Shown: positions 40,904 through 49,505 of the stretch, piece after piece
How positions within the stretch are numbered: the first letter of the stretch is position 1
Layout of the letters: every line of letters starts with the position of its first letter
Origin: Methylobacterium gregans
Lineage (GTDB): Bacteria; Pseudomonadota; Alphaproteobacteria; Rhizobiales; Beijerinckiaceae
NCBI RefSeq assembly: GCF_022179245.1
Contig: NZ_BPQM01000014.1
Coordinates: 1 to 49,505, forward strand
Direction of reading: 5' to 3'
DNA: 49,505 nucleotides
Made by a program: the position numbers and the translations under genes
The notes under the pieces: generated by a model
Database searches by the model: none
What the model saw: only the letters and a program-made list of their open reading frames with translations
Told to the model about the DNA's origin: nothing

Positions 40904-41380
40904 ATGAAGAGCGATACGATGCCGTCTCGACGTGCCCTGCTCGCGGGTCTGGCGGCGGGGCTGGCGCTCGGACGGGGCGCCCTGGCGGAGGGGCTGCCCA
41001 CGGTCGCGGTGACCAAGGACCCGAACTGCGGCTGCTGCGAGAAGTGGGTGACCCACCTGCGCGATGCCGGCTTCACGGTGACGGTGACCGAGGGCCCGGT
41101 GAACCCGGTGAAGGCCCGCCTCGGCGTGCCGCGAGACCTCGCCTCCTGCCACACGGCGCAGGTTGGTGGCTACGTCGTCGAGGGCCATGTCCCGGCCGGC
41201 GCCATCAAGCGCCTGCTGGCGGAGAAGCCGCAGGGGACCGGGCTGGCGGTGCCGGGCATGCCGGTTGGCTCGCCCGGCATGGAGGTCGATGGCATGGAAC
41301 CGGACACATACGAGGTCACACTTTTCGGACCCGAGAGGCGGAGCGCCTTCGCGCGCTACCGCGGCGGCGAGTTGGCCTGA
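40904..41380 (+). CDS. DUF411-family copper-binding protein
   Basis: A 158-aa exported protein with a twin-arginine-like/Sec leader (SRRALLAGLAAGLALGRG) and the DUF411 core: DPNCGCCEKWVTHLRDAGF and a later LASCHTAQVGGYVVEGHVPA, then a Met/Gly-rich VPGMPVGSPGMEVDGME. The CGCC and Met motifs suggest Cu(I) binding. ATG 40904 with GGGAG six bases upstream preferred over ATG 40898. Lies 19 bases past cusA. Reported partners of DUF411 proteins are copper-efflux systems. Confidence 0.75.
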   Translation: MKSDTMPSRRALLAGLAAGLALGRGALAEGLPTVAVTKDPNCGCCEKWVTHLRDAGFTVTVTEGPVNPVKARLGVPRDLASCHTAQVGGYVVEGHVPAGAIKRLLAEKPQGTGLAVPGMPVGSPGMEVDGMEPDTYEVTLFGPERRSAFARYRGGELA

Positions 41381-41404
41381 GCGAATTGTCCGGAGGGATC
41401 ACCC

Positions 41405-41435
41405 TTGACCTTCCCATGATGGGAAGCCCCATCTG
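41405..41435 (+). promoter_or_regulatory. CueR-type promoter/operator 2
   Basis: TTGACC overlapped by CCTTCC, seven bases, GGAAGC (41409-41427), 19-base spacing to CATCTG. The same arrangement as operator 1; it would start copZ and the genes behind it. The two sites imply one copper-responsive regulator encoded elsewhere. Confidence 0.75.
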
Positions 41436-41463
41436 GGTGTGACGCCATCCAAGGGAGTGCGTC

Positions 41464-41676
41464 ATGCATCGGTTCAAGGTCGAGAAGATGGGTTGCGGCG
41501 GCTGCGCCAAGTCGGTGACCCGCGCGGTCCAAGGCATCGAGCCGAACGCCCGGGTCGAGGTCGAGCTCGGAGCCAATCTCGTGACCGTGTCGGATGCCGC
41601 CGGCCCGGCGGACCGGATCGCCCAGGCCATCGCCGCTGCGGGCTTCCCGGCCGAGCCCCTGCTCGCGGCGGCTTGA
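41464..41676 (+). CDS. copZ: CopZ-like copper chaperone (HMA domain)
   Basis: A 70-aa cytosolic heavy-metal-associated domain with the binding loop MGCGGC (residues 9-14; GMxCxxC type) and the ferredoxin-like fold ANLVTVSDAAGPADRIAQAI. Passes Cu(I) to the CopA ATPase and to the copper sensor. Start ATG 41464 with AAGGGAG five bases upstream. Driven by CueR-type operator 2. Confidence 0.85.
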   Translation: MHRFKVEKMGCGGCAKSVTRAVQGIEPNARVEVELGANLVTVSDAAGPADRIAQAIAAAGFPAEPLLAAA

Positions 41677-41768
41677 AACGCCGCGATGGCAACCAAACCT
41701 GCCTGCAGGCATTCACGTCTCAACGGCGGACATAGTCCCGCCTTCGGAATCGGTGTAAGCCAGAACTC

Positions 41769-42236
41769 ATGAGCCTCGACCGGCAAATCGTGCGCCTGAT
41801 GGCGGCGATGATCCTCGCGATCATCGCCTACGTCGCGCCGTCCGCCGTCCAGGCCCACGAGGGGCACGCCCACCACGGCCATCACATGGCCGCGGCGCAG
41901 CCGAAGGCAGCCCCTGCGCCGGCTTCGGCCGTCGTGACCACGCCCGCCAAGCCGGCGGTCCGCTCCGAGGCGTCCGCCTCGCTCAAGGTCGCGCTCCCGG
42001 CCGCAGCCGTCGAGCCGGCGCGCATCGAGGCGGCCCGGGACGGCGGCTGCTGCCCCGGGCCCTGCAAGACCCGCTGCTGCGGACCGATGGCCTGCTGCGC
42101 CACCGGCATCCTGTCCGGCCCCTTCGCCCTGTCGCCGGTCCCGTTCCGGACCGTCACGCTGATCCCGCGCGACGTCGCCGGCCGTTCGGGCCCCGGCCCC
42201 GAGGCCCTGCCCAAGCCCCCACGAACCCTCGCGTGA
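41769..42236 (+). CDS. His/Cys-rich exported protein
   Basis: A 155-aa protein with a signal peptide (MAAMILAIIAYVAPSAVQA), a His-rich start (HEGHAHHGHHM), a long Ala/Pro linker and a Cys cluster CCPGPCKTRCCGPMACC, then a basic Pro-rich tail. The His and Cys clusters suggest metal binding. No ribosome site is obvious. Function unknown, but position in the copper island points to metal handling in the periplasm. Confidence 0.5.
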   Translation: MSLDRQIVRLMAAMILAIIAYVAPSAVQAHEGHAHHGHHMAAAQPKAAPAPASAVVTTPAKPAVRSEASASLKVALPAAAVEPARIEAARDGGCCPGPCKTRCCGPMACCATGILSGPFALSPVPFRTVTLIPRDVAGRSGPGPEALPKPPRTLA

Positions 42237-42321
42237 AGTAGGGCGCGCCTGAGGCGCGCAACGCCCGGAGTGCGCCCGCGAACGGCGCCGTCCGGACTTC
42301 CCGACGCGAGGATTCCTGTTC

Positions 42322-44061
42322 ATGTCGACCCGTTTTGCCGCCGCCCTGCGCGCGGTGGCGCTGCTTGCCGCCGTCCTGGCGGGGCCGGCGCTCGCCCACG
42401 AGGGCCACGACCACGGCGCCGCCCAGCCCCCTGTCTCGAAGACCATCGCCCCGCGCGGCGAGGCGCTCTCGGACGCCTTCGAGCTCGTCGCCATCCCGCG
42501 CGACGGGACCCTGACGCTGTTCCTCGACCGCTTCCGGACGAACGAGCCGGTGCCCGGCGCGACCATCGAGGTGGAGACGCCGGACGGTCCCAAGGTCGCG
42601 ACCGCCACGACCGGCGGCGGCTACGCGCTGCCGGCCCCGTGGCTGTCGAAGCCCGGCCGGCACGATCTCGTGGCGACCGTCACGGCCGGCGATGCTGTCG
42701 ACGTGCTCACCCTCGCGGTCACGGTGCCCGATCCGAAGGTCGCCGCGGCCGCGGCGCCTGCCAAGCCGGCCCCGGCTCAGGCTGCCCTGGCGCGCGTCTC
42801 CGAGGTCGCCCTCGACGTCCGGGAGCGGCTTACGGCCAAGGACCCGGCCCTGGTGGCCGCTGTCGCGGTCGCCTTCCTGCTCGGCGTGCTGGTGACGGCG
42901 CTCGCACGCGGGCGCCGTGGCGCGCCGGCGGTGGCGCTGGTCGCCATCGGCATCACCCTCGTGCTCGGCACCGCCGCCTTCGCGCATGGCGACGAGGACC
43001 ACGGCGCACCGGTGCAGGGAGCGGCGCTGATCGAGCCGCGCCAGACCACGCCGGCCTCGTCGGACCTCGCGCAGCGCCTGCCCGACGGCTCCGTCTTCGT
43101 GCCGAAGCCGACGCAACGGCTGCTGGTCCTGCGCACCACCATGACCGAGCAGGGCAGCTTCCACCGCTCGGTCGAGCTGCCCGGCCGCATCATCCCGGAC
43201 CCGAACGCCAGCGGCGTCGTGCAGTCCTCGGTCGGCGGCCGTCTCTCGCCCCCGCCGTCCGGCCTGTTCCCACGCCTCGGCACCAAGGTGCGTAAGGGCG
43301 ACGTGCTGGCCACCGTGACGCCGCCGGTCCAGGCCGTCGACGTCTCCGACATGCGGCAGCGCCAGGGCGAGCTCGACCAGCAGATCGCCATCGTCGAGCG
43401 CCGGGTCGAGCGTTTCAGGAAGCTCGCCACGAGCGGCGCCGTCGCCCAGACCCAGCTCGACGACGCGGTCGCCGAGCTCAACGGGCTGCACGACCGCCGC
43501 GCCGCCCTCGACAAGATCAGGCAACAGCCCGAGACCCTGGTAGCACCCGTCGACGGCGTGGTGGCGCAGGCGACCGCGGTGGCCGGCCAGATGGCGGCCC
43601 CCGGGGCCATGGTGTTCCAGATCGTCGACCCGAACCGCCTCTGGGTCGAGGCGCTGAGCTTCGACGCCCTGACGGCGGCCCAGAACGCCACGGCGCGGCT
43701 CGCCGACGGACGCACCCTGAAGCTCGCCTACCAGGGCACGGGCCTCGCGGATCGCAACCAGGCCATCCCGGTGCAGTTCGCGGTGCAGGGCGACGCCTCC
43801 GGCCTGCGCGTCGGCCAGTTCGTCACCGTGCTGGCCGGGACCGATACGGAGCAGTCCGGCTTGGCGCTGCCGCGCGCGGCGGTCGTGCGCACCGGCAACG
43901 GGCAGGACGTCGTCTACGAGCACACCACCGCCGAGCGCTTTGAGGCCCGGCCCGTGCGGGTCGAGCCGCTCGACGGCGGCCGCGTGCTGGTCGCCGAGGG
44001 GATCGGACCCGGCAAGCGGGTCGTGACCCAGGGCGCCGAGCTCCTCGACCAGGTGCGCTGA
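42322..44061 (+). CDS. RND periplasmic adaptor fused to a His-rich TM head
   Basis: A 579-aa adaptor. After a signal peptide and HEGHDHG, a soluble beta-rich domain (about 30-140) resembles a carboxypeptidase-regulatory or FixH-like fold; hydrophobic helices at about 175-195 and 205-230 (second followed by HGDEDHGAP) form a membrane insert; then a normal membrane-fusion body follows ([55 protein letters not shown]). The added head is unusual for the family. Thirteen bases precede the second RND pump gene, its partner. Confidence 0.75.
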   Translation: MSTRFAAALRAVALLAAVLAGPALAHEGHDHGAAQPPVSKTIAPRGEALSDAFELVAIPRDGTLTLFLDRFRTNEPVPGATIEVETPDGPKVATATTGGGYALPAPWLSKPGRHDLVATVTAGDAVDVLTLAVTVPDPKVAAAAAPAKPAPAQAALARVSEVALDVRERLTAKDPALVAAVAVAFLLGVLVTALARGRRGAPAVALVAIGITLVLGTAAFAHGDEDHGAPVQGAALIEPRQTTPASSDLAQRLPDGSVFVPKPTQRLLVLRTTMTEQGSFHRSVELPGRIIPDPNASGVVQSSVGGRLSPPPSGLFPRLGTKVRKGDVLATVTPPVQAVDVSDMRQRQGELDQQIAIVERRVERFRKLATSGAVAQTQLDDAVAELNGLHDRRAALDKIRQQPETLVAPVDGVVAQATAVAGQMAAPGAMVFQIVDPNRLWVEALSFDALTAAQNATARLADGRTLKLAYQGTGLADRNQAIPVQFAVQGDASGLRVGQFVTVLAGTDTEQSGLALPRAAVVRTGNGQDVVYEHTTAERFEARPVRVEPLDGGRVLVAEGIGPGKRVVTQGAELLDQVR

Positions 44062-44074
44062 GGAGGCCGGCCCG

Positions 44075-47000
44075 ATGTTCACCTTCCTCGTCAGCCAGTC
44101 GGTCCGCAACCGCCTGCTCGTCCTCGCCATGGCCACGGTGCTGGTGCTCTTCGGCGCCTTCACCGCGACCAAGCTGCCGGTCGACGTCTTCCCCGACCTG
44201 AACAAGCCCACCGTCACCATCATGACGGAGGCCGAGGGCTACGCTCCGCAGGAGGTCGAGCAGCTCGTCACCTACCCCATCGAGACCCGGATGAACGGGC
44301 TGCCCGGCGTGACCCGGGTGCGCTCGGTCTCGGGCGTGGGTCTGTCCATCACCTACGTCGAGTTCGACTGGGGCACGGACATCTACCGCAACCGCCAGCA
44401 GGTCGCGGAGCGGCTGGCCCTGGTGCAGGACCAGCTGCCCCGGGGTGTGACCCCGGTCATGGGGCCGATCTCCTCGATCATGGGCCAGATCCTGCTGGTG
44501 GCGGTCACCAGCGAGACCGCGAGCCCGATGCAGGTGCGCGAGGTTGCCGACTTCACCATCCGGCCGCGGCTCCTGACCATTCCGGGCGTGGCGCAGGTCA
44601 TCCCCATCGGGGGCGAGGTGCGCCAGTTCCGGGTCAGCCCGAACCCGGCCGCCATGCGCTCGCTCGGGGTGACAAACGCTCAGCTTGAGACGGCGCTGGC
44701 GCAGTTCGGCACCAACGCCGGCGGCGGCTTCACCGACCAGCATTCCCGCGAGTACCTCATCCGGAACATCGGCCGGACCATGAGCCTCGACGACCTCCGC
44801 AACCTCGTGGTCGTGACGGTCGCCGACACCCCGGTCCACTTGCGCCAGGTGGCTGAGGTCTCCTTCGCCGCACGGACGAAGCGGGGCGACGCCGGCTACA
44901 TGGCCAAGCCCTCGGTCATCGTCTCGGTCGAGAAGCAGCCCGACGTCGACACCGTGCGGCTGACCCGCAGCATCGAGACGGCCCTGAAGGAGATGTCGTC
45001 GACCCTGCCGGCCGGCATCAAGGCCAACCAGGTCCTGTTCCGCCAGGCCGACTTCATCGAGACCTCGATCCGCAACGTCGAGCGCGTCCTCGTCGAGGCC
45101 GTGCTGGTGGTCGCGGTGGTGCTGTTCGCCTTCCTGCTGAACGTGCGCACCACGGCCATCTCGCTGCTCGCCATCCCTGTCTCGGTGCTGACGACCGCGG
45201 TGGTGTTCCACCTGTTCGGGCTGTCCATCAACACCATGACGCTCGGGGGCTTGGCCATCGCCATCGGCGAGCTCGTCGACGACGCGGTGGTCGACGTCGA
45301 GAACATCTACCGGCGGCTCGGCGAGAACCGGCGGGCGGGCAACCCGAAAAGCGTGTTCCAGGTGGTGGTCGAGGCCTCCAACGAGGTGCGCTCCGGCATC
45401 GTCTACGCGACGCTCATCATCATCCTGGTGTTCGTGCCGCTCTTCGCGCTGTCGGGCATCGAGGGCCGGCTCTTCGCCCCGCTCGGGCAGGCCTACATCA
45501 TCTCGATCCTGGCGAGCCTACTCACCTCCATCACCCTGACGCCGGTGCTGGCCTCCCTGCTGCTGCCGGGCTTGAAGAACCTGGAGGAGCACGACAGCCG
45601 CTTCCTGAAACTGCTCAAGCGCGGCAACGCCGCCCTGCTGCGGGTCGCCTTCCGCCACAAGGGCCTGCTGGTCGGCACCGTCGCGGCGGCGGTGGTGGCC
45701 GCGGGCGTAGCCGCCTGGAACCTGCCGCGGGCTTTCCTGCCGCCGTTCAACGAGGGCTCGTTCACGGTCAACATGACCTTCAACCCGGGGATCTCGCTGG
45801 CCGAGAGCAACCGGGTCGGGCTGATCGCCGAGAAGCTGCTCTTGGACATCCCGGGCGTGAAGGCGGTCGGCCGCCGCACCGGCCGGGCCGAGCTCGACGA
45901 GCACGCCGAGGGCGTCCACTCGTCCGAGATCGAGGTGGCGCTCGACGAAGGCGCCAAGCGTCCGAAGGAGGCCCTCGTCGCCGACATCCGCGGGCGCCTC
46001 GCGGCCCTGCCGGTGGCCGTCAACGTCGGCCAGCCGATCTCGCACCGGCTCGACCACATGCTCTCGGGCGTGCGGGCCGAGATTGCGCTCAAGGTGTTCG
46101 GGGAGGACCTCGACGCCCTGCGCCGGGTCGCCAACTCCCTGCGCGACCGGATGGCCGCGATCCCGGGGCTCGTCGACCTGCAGGTCGAGCGGCAGGTCCG
46201 CATCCCGCAGCTTGAGGTGCGGGTCGATTACACCCGGGCGGCCCTCTACGGCGTGCAGCCGGCCGCCGTCGTCGAGCAGATCAGCCGCCTCTCGAACGGG
46301 CGGGTGGTCTCGACCGTGGTCGACGGCGTGCGCCGCTTCGACGTGGTGCTGCGCCTGTCCGAGAACCGCCGGACCACCGCGGGCCTCGGCGACCTGCTGC
46401 TGGAGACGCCCTCGGGCTGGGTTCCGGCGCGCCAGGTGGCCGACATCCGCGAGACCGACGGGCCGAACCAGATCCTGCGCGAGAACGCCCGGCGCCGCAT
46501 CGTCGTCCAGGCCAACACCAACGGCGAGAGCGACATGGCCACCATCGTGGCGGCCATCCGCGAGGCCGTGGCGAAGGAGCCGCTGCCGCCCGGCTTCTTC
46601 ACCAGCCTGGAGGGCACCTTCCAGGCGCAGGAGGAGGCGAGCCGGACCATCGGGGCGCTCTCGGCGCTGTCCTTGGCGCTGGTCTTCGCCATCCTCTACA
46701 GCCGCTACCGCTCGGCCGCGCTCGCCCTCATCATCATGGGCAACGTGCCGCTCGCCCTGATCGGTTCGGTGGCCGCGCTGTGGCTGGTCGGGCAGCCGCT
46801 GTCGGTGGCGTCGATGATCGGGTTCATCACGCTGACCGGCATCGCCGCGCGTAACGGCATCCTCAAGATCAGCCATTACCTCAACCTCGCCATCGGCGAG
46901 GGAGTGCCGTTCGGACCCGACCTCGTGGTGCGCGGCAGCCTGGAGCGGCTGACCCCGGTGCTGATGACGGCCCTGTCGGCCGGCGTGGCCCTAGTGCCGC

Positions 47001-47224
47001 TGCTCTACGACGCCGCGAGCCCTGGCAAGGAGATCCTGCACCCGGTGGCGGTGACGATCTTCGGCGGCCTGATCAGTGCGACGCTGCTCGACACCTTCCT
47101 GACCCCCGTCCTGTTCCTGCGCTTCGGCCGCAAGCCCCTGGAGCGTCTGCGCGCCCTCCACGCCGAGGCGCCGGCCCACCCATCCCCGGACGGAGCGCGC
47201 CCGCGCCCGGCCGAGGCCTACTGA
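44075..47224 (+). CDS. second heavy-metal RND pump (CzcA/CusA-like)
   Basis: A 1049-aa RND transporter with the usual two halves. TM4 reads [18 protein letters not shown], which differs from the AxVDAAIVMIEN of the Cu/Ag pump and suggests a divalent or otherwise different metal, or a divergent Cu pump. The N-terminal [18 protein letters not shown] and C-terminal [19 protein letters not shown] are conserved RND motifs. Ends with a His/Ala/Pro tail. Works with the adaptor 13 bases upstream. Confidence 0.8.
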   Translation: MFTFLVSQSVRNRLLVLAMATVLVLFGAFTATKLPVDVFPDLNKPTVTIMTEAEGYAPQEVEQLVTYPIETRMNGLPGVTRVRSVSGVGLSITYVEFDWGTDIYRNRQQVAERLALVQDQLPRGVTPVMGPISSIMGQILLVAVTSETASPMQVREVADFTIRPRLLTIPGVAQVIPIGGEVRQFRVSPNPAAMRSLGVTNAQLETALAQFGTNAGGGFTDQHSREYLIRNIGRTMSLDDLRNLVVVTVADTPVHLRQVAEVSFAARTKRGDAGYMAKPSVIVSVEKQPDVDTVRLTRSIETALKEMSSTLPAGIKANQVLFRQADFIETSIRNVERVLVEAVLVVAVVLFAFLLNVRTTAISLLAIPVSVLTTAVVFHLFGLSINTMTLGGLAIAIGELVDDAVVDVENIYRRLGENRRAGNPKSVFQVVVEASNEVRSGIVYATLIIILVFVPLFALSGIEGRLFAPLGQAYIISILASLLTSITLTPVLASLLLPGLKNLEEHDSRFLKLLKRGNAALLRVAFRHKGLLVGTVAAAVVAAGVAAWNLPRAFLPPFNEGSFTVNMTFNPGISLAESNRVGLIAEKLLLDIPGVKAVGRRTGRAELDEHAEGVHSSEIEVALDEGAKRPKEALVADIRGRLAALPVAVNVGQPISHRLDHMLSGVRAEIALKVFGEDLDALRRVANSLRDRMAAIPGLVDLQVERQVRIPQLEVRVDYTRAALYGVQPAAVVEQISRLSNGRVVSTVVDGVRRFDVVLRLSENRRTTAGLGDLLLETPSGWVPARQVADIRETDGPNQILRENARRRIVVQANTNGESDMATIVAAIREAVAKEPLPPGFFTSLEGTFQAQEEASRTIGALSALSLALVFAILYSRYRSAALALIIMGNVPLALIGSVAALWLVGQPLSVASMIGFITLTGIAARNGILKISHYLNLAIGEGVPFGPDLVVRGSLERLTPVLMTALSAGVALVPLLYDAASPGKEILHPVAVTIFGGLISATLLDTFLTPVLFLRFGRKPLERLRALHAEAPAHPSPDGARPRPAEAY

Positions 47225-47245
47225 ACCCCGAGAGGAGACCTGAGC

Positions 47246-47611
47246 ATGATGCTTCCGAGACTGACCCTGGCCGGCGCCCTCCTGGCCGCGACCGCCGCCT
47301 ACGCCCACGAGACCGCCGGCCATCACGGCGGCCGGGTGGCGGACGCGGGCAAGTTCCACGTCGAGCTCGTCGCCAAGGGCGAGACCGTCGACGTGTTCGT
47401 GTCCGACGAGGGCCAGAAGCCGGTCCCGGCCGCGGGCTTCAAGGGCACGGCCATCCTCGTCGTCGGCGGCAAGCCGACCCGCGTGCCCCTGGAGCCCGCC
47501 GACGGCAACCGCCTGACAGGCAAGGCCGCGGCGGCCCTCGGCGACAGCCCGAAGGGGGCCGTGCAGCTCACCGGTCCCGACGGCGCCACCGCCAGCGGCA
47601 AGTTCAACTGA
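47246..47611 (+). CDS. small exported protein, copper island
   Basis: A 121-aa protein: signal peptide ([20 protein letters not shown]), [11 protein letters not shown], and a beta-rich domain ([20 protein letters not shown]). AGGAG lies nine bases upstream of ATG 47246. The N-terminal His motif and location suggest periplasmic metal binding. No family recognised. Confidence 0.5.
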   Translation: MMLPRLTLAGALLAATAAYAHETAGHHGGRVADAGKFHVELVAKGETVDVFVSDEGQKPVPAAGFKGTAILVVGGKPTRVPLEPADGNRLTGKAAAALGDSPKGAVQLTGPDGATASGKFN

Positions 47612-47637
47612 CACCACGCACCAGGAAGAATCCTTCG

Positions 47638-48036
47638 ATGAAGACGCTGACCTCGACCCTCGCCGCCGCGGCCCTGGCCCTCGGTCTCTCGGGCATCGCC
47701 CTGGCGCACGAGGCCCACGACCATGCCGGGCATGCCGGGCACGACCACGCCGCGATGACGGCGACGGACAAGGCGGACACGCCGGCGACCAAGGCGTTCC
47801 GGGACGTCGGCGCCGAGATGCACCGAGACATGGACATCCGCTACACGAACGACGTCGACGTCGACTTCGTGCGCGGCATGATCCCCCACCACAAGGGCGC
47901 CGTCGCCATGGCCAAGGTCGCCCTCCAGCACTCCAAGGACCCCGAGATCCGGAAGCTGGCCGAGGAGATCATCAAGGCCCAGGACGTCGAGATCGCCCAG
48001 ATGGAGGCCTTCCTCAAGAAGAAGGGCACCCAGTGA
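47638..48036 (+). CDS. DUF305-family copper-binding protein (CopM-like)
   Basis: A 132-aa exported protein with a signal peptide, a His-rich stretch ([17 protein letters not shown]) and the DUF305 helical core: [20 protein letters not shown] and [19 protein letters not shown]. The conserved MIPHHxGA motif is the presumed copper site. GGAAGAATC precedes the ATG. Confidence 0.8.
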   Translation: MKTLTSTLAAAALALGLSGIALAHEAHDHAGHAGHDHAAMTATDKADTPATKAFRDVGAEMHRDMDIRYTNDVDVDFVRGMIPHHKGAVAMAKVALQHSKDPEIRKLAEEIIKAQDVEIAQMEAFLKKKGTQ

Positions 48037-48216
48037 GGTCGCCCTTGCGCAGGTAGGCGGCGCTCCCAAACCCGTGATCGTCCAGAGTATTTATTTCTGA
48101 ACGCTTCGCGGATTGGGGAGTTTGATATCAAGTTTATAGCTAGCTGGTCGAGTTAATACTTTATCAGATCTCTAGTTGTGCCCATATCTTCCGATAAAGC
48201 CGCGATGGAGACCAGA
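48037..48216. promoter_or_regulatory. AT-rich leader of the copper-storage gene
   Basis: A 180-base gap, AT-rich from about 48090 to 48170 (TTGATATCAAGTTTATAGC and similar), which suggests a separate promoter for the Csp gene. No firm -35/-10 pair or CueR-type dyad seen. Confidence 0.4.
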
Positions 48217-48549
48217 ATGAGCCACGTGTCGAGCGAGATGCAATCCTGCATCGACGAGTGCCTGCGCTGCTACCAGACCTGCCTGGGCATGGCCTCGAAC
48301 CACTGCCTGCCGGCCGGCGGCAAGCACGTCGAGCCGGGGCATTTCCGGCTGATGCTCGCCTGTGCCGAGATGTGCCGGACCTCGGCGCACTTCATGCTGA
48401 TCGGCACCCCCGAGCACAAGCACACCTGCCGGGCCTGCGCCGAGGTCTGCGAGGCTTGCGCCAGGAGCTGCGAGCAGGTCGGCGACATGCAGGACTGCGT
48501 CGCGCAGTGCCGGGCCTGCGCCGAGAGCTGCCGGAAGATGGCCGCCTGA
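48217..48549 (+). CDS. cytosolic copper storage protein (Csp-type four-helix bundle)
   Basis: A 110-aa protein with 16 Cys, spaced as CxxxCxxCxxxC (for example QSCIDECLRCYQTC, CRACAEVCEACARSC, CVAQCRACAESC). This is the copper storage protein (Csp) pattern, in which the core of a four-helix bundle is lined with Cys and binds many Cu(I) ions. There is no signal peptide, so it is the cytosolic Csp3-like form. Start ATG 48217 with GGAG six bases upstream; ATG 48205 is possible. Flanked by DUF305 genes. Confidence 0.85.
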   Translation: MSHVSSEMQSCIDECLRCYQTCLGMASNHCLPAGGKHVEPGHFRLMLACAEMCRTSAHFMLIGTPEHKHTCRACAEVCEACARSCEQVGDMQDCVAQCRACAESCRKMAA

Positions 48550-48604
48550 ACCCGACGCGGCGGCTCGACCGGCCGCCCCCGCCAACCAACCTGAGGAGGC
48601 AATC

Positions 48605-49087
48605 TTGTTCGTTCGCACCCTGACCCTCGCCGCGACCCTGGCGCTCGCCGGCACCGGGGCGGCCTTCGCCGCCGACCACGACCACGGCTCCATGCAGGGG
48701 CCCTCGTTCGAGCTGCCCGCGGCCTGCAAGGCGGCGTCGGCCGCCAAGGAGGACTCGATGAAGGACATGCAGGGTCACATGTCCCAGGCCATGCAGGGCA
48801 TGGGCGGCCAGATGACCGAGGCCCAGAAGGGCCTGCAGCAGGCCATGATGTCGATGAACGGCCCCATGATGCAGGGGATGATGGCCAAGGACGCCGACGT
48901 CGCCTGGATCTGCGCGATGATCCCGCACCACCAGGGCGCCATCGCGATGGCCCAGGTCGGGCTCAGGAACGGCGACAATCCCGAGGCGAAGAAGATCGCC
49001 GAGAAGACCATCCAGGAGCAGGAGAAGAGCATCGCCGAGCTCAAGTCCTGGCTCGACAAGAACGCCCGGAAGGAAGGCCGCCAGTAA
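48605..49087 (+). CDS. DUF305-family exported protein
   Basis: A 160-aa protein starting with TTG at 48605 behind AGGAGG. Signal peptide to about residue 22 (AFA-AD), a long Met/Gln/Gly segment (DMQGHMSQAMQGMGGQM, AMMSMNGPMMQGMMAK) that could bind Cu(I), and the DUF305 core WICAMIPHHQGAIAMAQVGL. The second DUF305 gene here; its Met-rich insert sets it apart from the first. Confidence 0.75.
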   Translation: MFVRTLTLAATLALAGTGAAFAADHDHGSMQGPSFELPAACKAASAAKEDSMKDMQGHMSQAMQGMGGQMTEAQKGLQQAMMSMNGPMMQGMMAKDADVAWICAMIPHHQGAIAMAQVGLRNGDNPEAKKIAEKTIQEQEKSIAELKSWLDKNARKEGRQ

Positions 49088-49153
49088 GCCGCCGGCGCCG
49101 TCGGGTCGCTCGTGGCCCGGCGGCGCCTCCTCGGCCATGCGGAAGGAGCGGTC

Positions 49154-49505
49154 ATGAGCGACGCGCCACAGGGACATCACCCCGCCCCGGGAGGCCATGC
49201 CTGCGCGGGCGGCCACGGCCATGCCGGTCACGGGCACGGGCATGCACATGGCCATGCGCGCGGCGACCAGGCCGGCATCGCGGCGAACGACGCGGGTGCC
49301 GGCCGTGTGAAGGACCCGGTCTGCGGGATGCTGGTCGACCCGCATACGACGAAGCACCGGGCCGAGCACGGCGGCCACCCCTACTACTTCTGCTCGAACG
49401 GCTGCCGGACCAAGTTCGAGGCCGACCCGGTCCGCTACGTCGACCCCGGCCAAGCCGCGACGAAGGCCGACCCGGTGCCCGAAGGCACGATCTACACCTG
49501 CCCGA
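49154..49505 (+). CDS. copA: CopA-type copper P1B-ATPase, N-terminal part (runs off the window)
   Basis: Starts at ATG 49154 behind GGAAGGAG. The visible 117 residues are a His-rich tail (GHGHAGHGHGHAHGHAR), a YHS domain (DPVCGMLVDP, YYFCSNGCRTKF) and the start of a second heavy-metal-binding segment (GTIYTCP). The combination His tail/YHS/heavy-metal domain is the N-terminus of a Cu(I)-exporting P-type ATPase of the CopA/SilP type. The ATPase core lies beyond the window. Confidence 0.75.
   Translation, partial: MSDAPQGHHPAPGGHACAGGHGHAGHGHGHAHGHARGDQAGIAANDAGAGRVKDPVCGMLVDPHTTKHRAEHGGHPYYFCSNGCRTKFEADPVRYVDPGQAATKADPVPEGTIYTCP

Noticed and set aside
1..49505. CRISPR arrays, rRNA genes and IS elements
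   Set aside because: Read on both strands; no regular spaced repeats, ribosomal RNA segments or IS transposase with flanking inverted repeats were found.

Overview
The window looks like accessory DNA, either a chromosomal island or a plasmid, from a high-GC alphaproteobacterium. Codon use, the strong GC3 bias, the many small exported proteins and the copper-resistance gene set would fit Methylobacterium/Methylorubrum. That is an inference: no rRNA, tRNA or housekeeping gene fixes the taxon.

Layout. (1) 1-4.3 kb: the start of an ECF sigma factor gene running off the left edge, several very small exported or membrane proteins, eroded gene remnants, one strikingly AT-rich patch, and a tyrosine integrase. 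(2) About 4.65-25.9 kb: what I interpret as one Tn7-like transposon. Its core genes (tniQ-tniB-tniA-tnsA, a second degenerate tnsA-like gene and a 115-aa integrase-core-like fragment) sit at the right end and are transcribed inward. Candidate termini starting TGTTGG (4655) and, on the other strand, TGTGGG (25924) match at 10 of 12 positions, and degenerate repeats lie inside both. The cargo is defence-like: (a) a two-gene NdpA-like/membrane-protein operon; (b) a leftward operon of a sigma-like factor, a small HTH-like protein and a giant ImmA/IrrE peptidase-UvrD helicase-PD-(D/E)XK/Fe-S fusion; (c) divergent from it, a short type II CBASS (CD-NTase, stand-alone E2, patatin phospholipase CapV) followed by a DUF2235 lipase-like membrane protein. 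The divergent layout recalls the CapH/CapP (HTH + ImmA-type peptidase) control of other CBASS loci, so operon b may be the switch for operon c.

(3) 26.0-34.5 kb: a leftward cluster of nine genes of mostly unknown role: a winged-helix-like protein, a PolB-type 3'-5' exonuclease, a metallophosphoesterase with destroyed metal sites, a soluble FtsH-like AAA+/M41 protein, a second metallophosphoesterase with intact sites, a 150-aa protein, two related ParA-like proteins without a Walker A motif, and a small acidic protein. A perfect TATCCACAGG palindrome and a second dyad lie in the control regions.

(4) 35-49.5 kb: a rightward copper/silver resistance island: His- and Cys-rich secreted proteins, a FixH-like protein, CusB and CusA, a DUF411 protein, CopZ, a second RND adaptor/pump pair, two DUF305 proteins, a cytosolic Csp-type copper store and the start of a CopA P-type ATPase with a His-rich tail and YHS domain. 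Two near-identical CueR-type operators precede its first gene and copZ.

Recurring theme: genes occur as an intact copy beside a catalytically degenerate one (TnsA pair, metallophosphoesterase pair), and the helicase fusion keeps its Fe-S cysteines while losing its nuclease residues. All functions are inferred from motifs seen in the sequence; no database search was run.
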